Origin: Acanthamoeba castellanii str. Neff | Lineage: Eukaryota > Discosea > Longamoebia > Acanthamoebidae | NCBI RefSeq assembly: GCF_000313135.1 | Contig: NW_004457707.1 | Coordinates: forward strand, 1 to 11,030 | Reading direction: 5' to 3' | DNA: 11,030 nucleotides | Shown here: in pieces, positions 6,401 through 11,030 of the stretch | Layout of the letters: each line of letters opens with the position of its first letter | How positions within the stretch are numbered: position 1 is the first letter of the stretch | The notes under the pieces: generated by a model | Told to the model about the DNA's origin: nothing | Databases searched by the model: none | What the model saw: the letters and a program-made list of their open reading frames with translations, nothing else | Made by a program: the position numbers and the translations under genes

Positions 6401-9208
6401 CACACACACACACACCACACACCACACACACACCACACACCACACACACACACACACACACGACACGCACGCGCACCGCCGCACGACGTGACAACGAAAG
6501 TGTTTGCTCACGTCGGCGAGATGACGCTGATGACGATGATATGTAGATCGTAAGCCGATACGTGGAGGACACTTGGAAGTGGAGCGACGAGGCCGACAGA
6601 AAGAAGATCCGGGTGCTGGGCGCCTTCGCGTCGGATCACAGCAAGGCCAAGCCGAGCAAGTGGCAGCCCAAGGCCCGGGGGAGCGTGCGCAAGCTGCTCG
6701 GCAAATCGGCGGAGGCGCCCGCGCCAGCTGACAACAAGGCCAAGCTCGACCCCAAGGAGGCCCTCGAGAAGCTGCGGCTGATGGGCTTCACCGAGGAGGC
6801 CAGTAAGACCGTGCTCGTGGCCGAGAGCAACAACTTTGAGAAGGCCGTCAACAAGCTCCTCAGCATGGGCGACTCCGTTCGTTGCCCCTACGAGGTACCC
6901 AGCACCGCACACGCTCTGCACACGCACCACCGCACGCGCACACAAGACACGCGCACGCACCACCGCACACGCCAATTGATGGACGCCACGGCATGTTCAG
7001 CCGCCCAAGCCCAGAGAGGAGGAGGCCTTGCCGGACCTGGTGATCGAGATGGCGGGCATGGGATTCGATCCCGAGCACGCTGCGGCGGCGCTGAGAAAGA
7101 CCCGCAACAACGTCGAGCAGGCCCTCGAACTGCTCATTTCCGGCTTCACCGCCGCCTCGTCCACTTCCAGTACCCTGGCCCTCAGATGTGCCTCGCGTCG
7201 TGTGATGGTGTCGTGTGTCGCGTTCTTTAGCTCACTCGGCGCCTTCGTGCGCGCATAGGTTCGTCTTCGTCGGGCCGAAGTGAGCTGACGAGCAGCATGG
7301 ACGAGGACATCGCCCGAACCCTACAGCGGGAAGAGGACGAACAAGACGCCAAGAGGTACCCCCTCTCTTCTTTCTTTCTCTTTCTCTGCACCCGATCAAC
7401 TCAGGACCGACTAACACATCTGGCTGGTGCCGTGGTCACTTCCAGGAAAGCTCTGCACATCGGCGCGAGCGTGCTTGCCTGTGGGTACGCTTACAGCCAT
7501 CGTTCATCTCATCGAGCAGCCGAACACTTGCTGACGACTCTCAATATATCTGATGTGTTGATGTTATTTCAGCGACACGAACTTCTTCGTGGGGATGATC
7601 GGATACGTGCGAGCGCGCCTGGCCAACTACTCGCGCTACTGCATGGTCTGCCACAAGAAGCACACCTGCGCCAGGTACTCGCACCCGCGGACGTTTTTTA
7701 TCTTCATTCACTGACTGATGTCGTGTGCTGGTATGTGCGGTGTGTGTTGTTGTCGTGGTGTCACACAAACAATATTGTGTGACAGTGACAAGCCGGTGGT
7801 GTGCTGCAACCCTCTGTGCATCTTCCGCTTCTCCGATGTGCTGCCGCAGAACAAGAAGGAGCAGCTCTCCCAGCTCTCGCGTATCGCCGTGTGCCCCTTC
7901 AGCAACTGCGAGGTGCGCACAACACCCGCGTGTCTCGGGATGGCACTTGCGGACGCTCACCGCACACGCACAACACACGACACACAGGAGGAAGTCAAGC
8001 TGGACCACAGCGAGGCGACCATGGCTGCTGTGTACGGCGTGACCGACACCGCCGCAGGCAACACTCAGGAGATGCTCCTGCAAATGATGTCCCACCGGTA
8101 CTCCGCTGCCCAACATTCGCATGCGTGTGCGGTGATGCATGTGCGGTGATGCGTGTGCGTGTGCGTGTGCGGTGATGCGTGTGCGTGTGCGGTGATGCGT
8201 GTGCGTGTGCGTGTGTATGTGTGCGTGTGCGTGTGCGCGCCTGATGTCAGTCGACTGACCGTTGCCACCCACACACGAAGGTATCTGGCCAACGAAGAAC
8301 TGATCGACTTCATCGAGAATGGCGTCAAGCAGAACGGCATGATCATCACCAAGGTGCGTACGCCTTGCCCACACGACTGAACCCGCGGGTTTTTTATTTG
8401 TGGGCCTATGATAGGCGCTTACTGTGACCTCGCCCCCCACCCACAACAGATAGAGAACGTGCTGAAGGCGGAGCTGGTGGTCGAATTCGAGGCGGCGTGG
8501 GCCGAGCTCAGACAGAAGCGGTCCGAAGATCTGGCCCGACCGAGCATGGCCTACCACGGCACAGCCGAGGTACCCTCCGCGCACATCACGCACCGACCGC
8601 ACACACGCACACGCACCGACCGCACACGCACAACAGCAGCTTACGTGACAGCCGACACAACCAGCAAAACATCGAGAGTATTCTGGACAAGGGCCTGCTG
8701 GTGCCGGGCAAGGGCAAGGGCAAGGACGTCGGCCACGCCACCGACACCGGGTTTTGGGGCGGCGGCATCTACCTCTCGCCTAACTCCAGCATGTCCGTGG
8801 GCTATTGCCGAGGTACGCTCACAACCGCACGCACGCACCGTGTGTGCGCACACCCACGTGAGGCGATGGCCTGACGCGTTTGCTCAACACACGCCGCACG
8901 CGCACGCACACGAACAGGAGGGAAGAAGCTGTTGATCTGCAGCGTGCTGATGGGCAAGACGTTCCAGTGCACGACCCTTATCCACGGCGCAGACCTAATG
9001 GCCGGCCATGACTCGCACACCGCCCCGGGTACCACCTGCTTTCTTGATAATTTTATTATTACATTTCTTTTCAAGAATAATTATAGATTATATTTTTTTA
9101 TTCATCGTAATTGCAATGTGGTGGGGTGTAGGTGGTCAGGAGTGGGTGATCTTCAACCCGGCCCAAGTGCTGCCCTGCTACCTCGTCTCCCTCAGTCAAG
9201 CCCAGTAG
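3420..9208 (+). CDS. Multidomain ADP-ribosyltransferase: NZF + zinc ribbon + HIT + 2 UBA + Cys cluster + PARP-type ART
   Basis: Twenty-three exons give 1150 aa with unbroken phase: 3420-3473, 3663-3939, 4046-4199, 4292-4369, 4457-4581, 4675-4787, 4891-5409, 5483-5627, 5694-5788, 5910-6100, 6199-6379, 6547-6894, 7001-7169, 7259-7355, 7446-7484, 7573-7674, 7786-7912, 7988-8097, 8281-8353, 8450-8569, 8665-8812, 8918-9028, 9132-9208. Residues 8-30 are a RanBP2/NZF finger (W8, C10, C13, C27, C30) with the TF pair after C13 that marks ubiquitin-binding NZFs. Residues 45-128 are a charged coiled coil. C138/C141/C152/C155 form a zinc ribbon. Residues 162-310 are a HIT domain with H268-L-H-L-H272, the middle His being the expected nucleophile. 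Residues 400-660 are weakly UBC/RWD-like. UBA domains lie at 714-752 and 771-808 (both with a MGF loop). A Cys cluster spans 885-907. The ART fold at about 1030-1146 has H1035 (YHGT), Y1075 (GGGIYLS) and E1129 (QEWVIF), the H-Y-E triad of active PARPs. The Cys cluster and preceding region recall PARP6/PARP8, from memory. Role inferred: ubiquitin-linked ADP-ribosylation with nucleotide-adduct chemistry. Confidence 0.9.
6400..6482 (+). repeat. CA microsatellite in ART-gene intron 11
   Basis: Near-pure CACACA and ACACCACAC repetition fills the middle of intron 11 (6380-6546). The tract lies on the coding strand and precedes the acceptor ATATGTAG. It is the purest CA tract in the window and a likely length-variable site. 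Confidence 0.9.
6901..6973 (+). repeat. CGCAC-type degenerate repeat in ART-gene intron 12
   Basis: The intron between the two UBA exons (6895-7000) consists largely of imperfect CGCACCACCGCACACG repetition on the coding strand. It has the same flavour as the tracts in introns 17, 20 and 21. Confidence 0.7.
7913..7987 (+). repeat. CACACG-rich stretch in ART-gene intron 17
   Basis: This short intron ends in an imperfect CACACGACACACAG run leading straight into the acceptor. The usual polypyrimidine tract is replaced by a C/A alternation. Confidence 0.5.
8119..8240 (+). repeat. GT-rich minisatellite in ART-gene intron 18
   Basis: Four copies of GTGCGGTGATGC, separated by runs of GTGTGC units, fill most of the 183-nt intron 18 (8098-8280). 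Unlike the neighbouring introns, the GT-rich strand is the coding strand. The tract ends 5 bp before a 14-bp palindrome. Confidence 0.85.
8246..8259. repeat. 14-bp perfect palindrome near the intron 18 branch-point region
   Basis: GTCAGTCGACTGAC equals its own reverse complement. It lies 22 nt before the 3' end of intron 18, and its right arm contains CTGAC, which fits a branch-point consensus. Chance is possible for a single 14-mer. Confidence 0.6.
8578..8640 (+). repeat. CGCACACG-type tract in ART-gene intron 20
   Basis: Imperfect ACCGCACACACGCACACGC repetition on the coding strand lies within intron 20 (8570-8664), between the exon with the ART histidine and the exon with the ART tyrosine. 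Confidence 0.65.
8819..8915 (+). repeat. CGCACGCACAC-type tracts in ART-gene intron 21
   Basis: Two degenerate CA/CG tracts (about 8823-8858 and 8885-8915) flank a short unique stretch in intron 21 (8813-8917). The second tract runs into the acceptor. Confidence 0.6.
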
Positions 9209-9464
9209 TGTGAAAACGCCCTTCTTTGCCTCTTGACTATGGACAGAGCTGGTGTCAGCGATCACGCTTCTTCGCCACTGGACAATCGCTTTTAATTTCA
9301 AACCTGCTGGGCCGTGGTTGGTCTGTTGCTTCCGTTCAGTCCGTGGGGAACGAATAAGAGAACGAAAGCGAAAGCGCAAGCGAAAGAACGAAAGCGTGGC
9401 AGGCCACAACCTCTCACTTTTTTTTTCAACATCGAAAAGAACAACACTTCGGAGCCCCTGGGCC
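9209..9464. promoter_or_regulatory. Spacer between ART gene and PH gene
   Basis: The 256 bp should contain the ART 3' UTR and the PH-gene promoter and 5' UTR. It holds a GCGAAA-type hexamer repeat and then a 10-T run just before the PH start codon. No AATAAA signal is visible. The PH reading frame stays open upstream to 9252, but no upstream ATG with family-like sequence was found there. Confidence 0.4.
9361..9396 (+). repeat. GCGAAA hexamer-like tandem repeat upstream of PH gene
   Basis: Five to six imperfect copies of a purine-rich unit (AACGAAAGCGAAAGCGCAAG and on) lie 70-105 bp before the PH start codon. They are probably in the 5' UTR or core promoter. Confidence 0.7.
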
Positions 9465-10250
9465 ATGGCAGAAGCGTTAGTGGAGGTGGGGATTCGCTTG
9501 GGGGCGGCGCTCGTGGAGGTTGGCGTCGGTTTGTGGGACGACCAAAAGAGGAAAGAAAAGAAGGAGGCCGGAGCCGTCACCACCACAGCGGACCCGGAGA
9601 CCGGCCGCGCCCAGCCCCCTGCCGGCAGTGCCATGGCCGGCTACTTCATCAAAGAAGGTGCCCGCCCCGGCCTTCTCATCTTTGTCATCTTTCTTCTTCT
9701 TCTTCTCTTCCTGTTTGCCCTGAGCTGCGACTTCATCCCACTCCCCGCCTCGAAACCAGGCCACGTGCGAAAGACGTGGAAGCGGAGGTGGTTCGTGCTC
9801 AAGGGATCCACCGTCACCTACTACAAGACGGAGAAGGTACTCGCACCTTTCGCTTCTCTCATCTTCAATGCCTTCACTCTCCACTCGCCTCGTTCACAGG
9901 ACAAGGGCGCACGCGGCAAGATCAAGCTCAAGAAGGCTCGCGTCTACGTGACGACGCGCCACACCGACAAAGTTTACGGAGGTACGCACGCCCACGCCAC
10001 CGCGCCGCACACATCAGCTTGCGCGGGAAAGGGAAGTGAAGTGAACGCGTACCTCGTCGACTTGTGGCCGTCTGGTGGGGGTGTAGAGCGAGAGTGCGTG
10101 GTGATCGAGGACACGCGGTACGGGAAGACCTTCCACTTCTTCCCGTGCTGCCAGACGAAGGCTGCCGAGGGCCGCCAGATCCAGGAGTGGCTCGGCGTGG
10201 TCGAGGAGTGCGGCGGCAGCGTCGTCCAGGGTCCGCCCCGCAAGCAGTGA
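9465..10250 (+). CDS. PH-domain protein
   Basis: Four exons (9465-9657, 9760-9836, 9900-9981, 10087-10250) give 171 aa with phases 1,0,1. The chosen ATG has a strong context (GGGCCATGG). The PH domain covers about residues 57-160. It opens with AGYFIKEGHVRKTWKRRWFV, the classic first strands rebuilt across intron 1, with basic K69, K72 and R74 in the position that binds phosphoinositide head groups. YYKTEK follows, and it ends with the hallmark helix Trp at W152 (QIQEWLGVVEE). PH domains of this size usually recruit proteins to membranes; here no catalytic domain accompanies it. The first 24 residues hold a tandem duplication (ALVEVGIRLG, ALVEVGVGLW) that could form an amphipathic helix, and a Lys-rich stretch follows. 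The acceptor of intron 3 (GGTGTAG at 10086) is the least certain junction. Lipid preference cannot be read from sequence. Confidence 0.86.
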   Translation: MAEALVEVGIRLGAALVEVGVGLWDDQKRKEKKEAGAVTTTADPETGRAQPPAGSAMAGYFIKEGARPGLLIFVIFLLLLLFLFALSCDFIPLPASKPGHVRKTWKRRWFVLKGSTVTYYKTEKVLAPFASLIFNAFTLHSPRSQDKGARGKIKLKKARVYVTTRHTDKVYGGTHAHATAPHTSACAGKGSEVNAYLVDLWPSGGGVERECVVIEDTRYGKTFHFFPCCQTKAAEGRQIQEWLGVVEECGGSVVQGPPRKQ

Positions 10251-10411
10251 CCACTGCACTGCTGGCGACTTGTTGATGTTGTTATTGTAGCGATGGTGGT
10301 GGCGGTGGTGTAAATTTATAAGAAGATTGTATGTGCAGAGTCTGAGCTGTAAGGTTGAAGTTGACGCGATCGCAGGGACCCTGGTCAGCCTTCCACTAGC
10401 CGGCAGCGGCT
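10251..10411. other. Convergent intergenic spacer between PH and UBLCP1 genes
   Basis: 161 bp lies between two facing stop codons. The plus side has a GTGGTGGCGGTGGTG run, then a short AT patch (TAAATTTATAAG, about 10312-10323) that could serve 3' end formation. No canonical polyadenylation hexamer and no gene was seen. Confidence 0.5.
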
Positions 10412-11030
10412 TCAGCCGCGCTTCCACGTCTCGACGTAGCCTTCCCAGTCCTGCCTCGACTGTGTAAATAATAATAATATGAAAATAATAATAGTAATAA
10501 AGTGAGGAAACGACGACGTACGTCGTGGTTGAGGGCAGAGAGGTCCTCGAGGTGGGCGATGGCCTGGAGGTAGTCGATGAGCCTGAGCAGCTCGCGGTCG
10601 GTGGCGCGGTACTTGAGGCACTTCCTGAAGGGCCGGATCATAAGGCCCTATACACGTACGACGCAGTGAGTTTCACTCGCCGCAGGGCAGATCTGGGGAT
10701 TTGTAGAGAGGGGGGTGGAGAGGCCAAAAAAACTCACGTTCTGGGGGTTCATGATGAAGTTGCGCCGGAGGTCATCAAACTGCTCACGTCAGGGCCACCA
10801 CACAGCGCACAAGCGGGTCAAAGATGAAGAAGATGTAAAAAAAAGAAGAGGAAAGAACGGGCGATGATGAGAGGAGGTGGGGCGAACGTGGATGGTGTTC
10901 TTCGCGCTGTAGTACTCGGGGAACTTGCCCCAGATGACGGCCAGGCCCTTGGTGTCGAACACGGTCTTGGAGGAGATGTTTTCCTCGGCGTGCGGCGCCA
11001 CCGTGATCATCGCCTTGCGGTCCAGGCTGG
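10412..11030 (-). CDS. UBLCP1: UBLCP1-type ubiquitin-like-domain CTD phosphatase, C-terminal part
   Basis: The visible minus-strand exons are 11030-10888 (continues beyond the window), 10779-10738, 10647-10522 and 10459-10412. They give the last 118 residues with phase 0 at every junction. The segment contains VIWGKFPEYYSAKNTIHFDD, spanning an exon junction, then LRRNFIMNPQNGLMIRPF. This is the C-terminal half of the FCP1/SCP-like HAD phosphatase fold as found in UBLCP1, ending in a Trp-rich tail (DWEGYVETWKRG). The FDD acid pair is in the position of the Mg-binding motif. UBLCP1 is a nuclear phosphatase whose ubiquitin-like domain docks on the proteasome 19S subunit Rpn1 and dephosphorylates it. 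That domain and the catalytic DxDxT loop lie outside the window. Human UBLCP1 is about 318 aa, so roughly a third is seen. The small 42-nt exon (10779-10738) is supported by exact family sequence. Confidence 0.93.
10466..10502. repeat. AT-rich AAT trinucleotide tract in last UBLCP1 intron
   Basis: Imperfect AATAATAAT units fill most of the intron 10460-10521. In the transcript direction it is a U-rich (ATT)n run leading to the acceptor TTTACACAG. So here the repeat also serves as the polypyrimidine-like region. Confidence 0.75.

Noticed and set aside
8119..8240. CRISPR-like or regulatory array because of regularly repeated GTGCGGTGATGC
   Set aside because: Spacers are themselves GTGTGC repeats of unequal length, and the tract lies wholly within a short eukaryotic intron. 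It is a degenerate minisatellite.
7541..8602. 353-residue minus-strand open frame opposite the ART exons
   Set aside because: It contains long His/Thr/Ala runs from CA/GT repeats and overlaps exons whose plus-strand product has clear domain motifs. It is a GC-rich shadow frame.
9252..9464. N-terminal extension of the PH protein from an upstream non-ATG start
   Set aside because: The frame is open but starts with GTG, contains hexamer-repeat-derived Arg/Lys residues and Phe from a T run, and lacks an ATG. The ATG at 9465 has a strong context.
9982..10086. Reading straight through PH intron 3 as coding
   Set aside because: The frame is open for part of the stretch, but the PH strand order is kept only if 9981 joins 10087. 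The removed piece begins with GTACGC and has the CA/CG composition of introns here.
1..11030. Horizontal transfer of the ART fusion from a bacterium
   Set aside because: The gene has 22 introns with the same donor bias and codon style as its neighbours and carries eukaryotic NZF and UBA modules, so recent transfer is not supported.

Overview
The window is nuclear DNA from a compact, intron-rich, GC-rich unicellular eukaryote. Free-living amoebozoa of the Acanthamoeba type are my best guess; this is an inference, since no marker gene is present. The reasons are GC-rich exons, 36 short introns (about 70-190 nt) in five genes, intergenic gaps of only about 160-260 bp, and housekeeping genes of animal/plant type. 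Donor sites favour GTAC(G/C/T). No rRNA, tRNA, transposon or CRISPR array was found.

Layout from left to right. Positions 1-227 are the 3' flank of the first gene and may hold the end of an unidentified plus-strand gene. Positions 228-1975 (minus) encode a CCCH-zinc-finger FG nucleoporin of the NUP42/NUPL2 type (5 exons, 476 aa), with an exceptional polyglycine tract. Positions 2177-3230 (minus) encode dolichyldiphosphatase, DOLPP1 (5 exons, 231 aa). A 189-bp AT-richer divergent promoter region (3231-3419) separates it from the largest gene. Positions 3420-9208 (plus) encode a 23-exon, 1150-residue ADP-ribosyltransferase (PARP-like) fused to a ubiquitin-binding-type NZF finger, a zinc ribbon, a HIT nucleotide hydrolase/transferase domain, two UBA domains and a Cys cluster. 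Positions 9465-10250 (plus) encode a 171-aa PH-domain protein (4 exons). Positions 10412-11030 (minus) hold the 3' end of a UBLCP1-type CTD phosphatase gene, which runs off the window.

Every splice model was built by hand. Reading phase stays continuous across each exon chain, and the joined proteins reproduce family motifs across junctions. The genes do not form an obvious pathway. They are nuclear-pore/mRNA export, dolichol recycling at the ER, ADP-ribose/ubiquitin signalling, phosphoinositide binding, and proteasome phosphatase. The item most worth following is the fusion protein, which carries a complete H-Y-E ART triad, a complete His triad and three putative ubiquitin readers in one chain.
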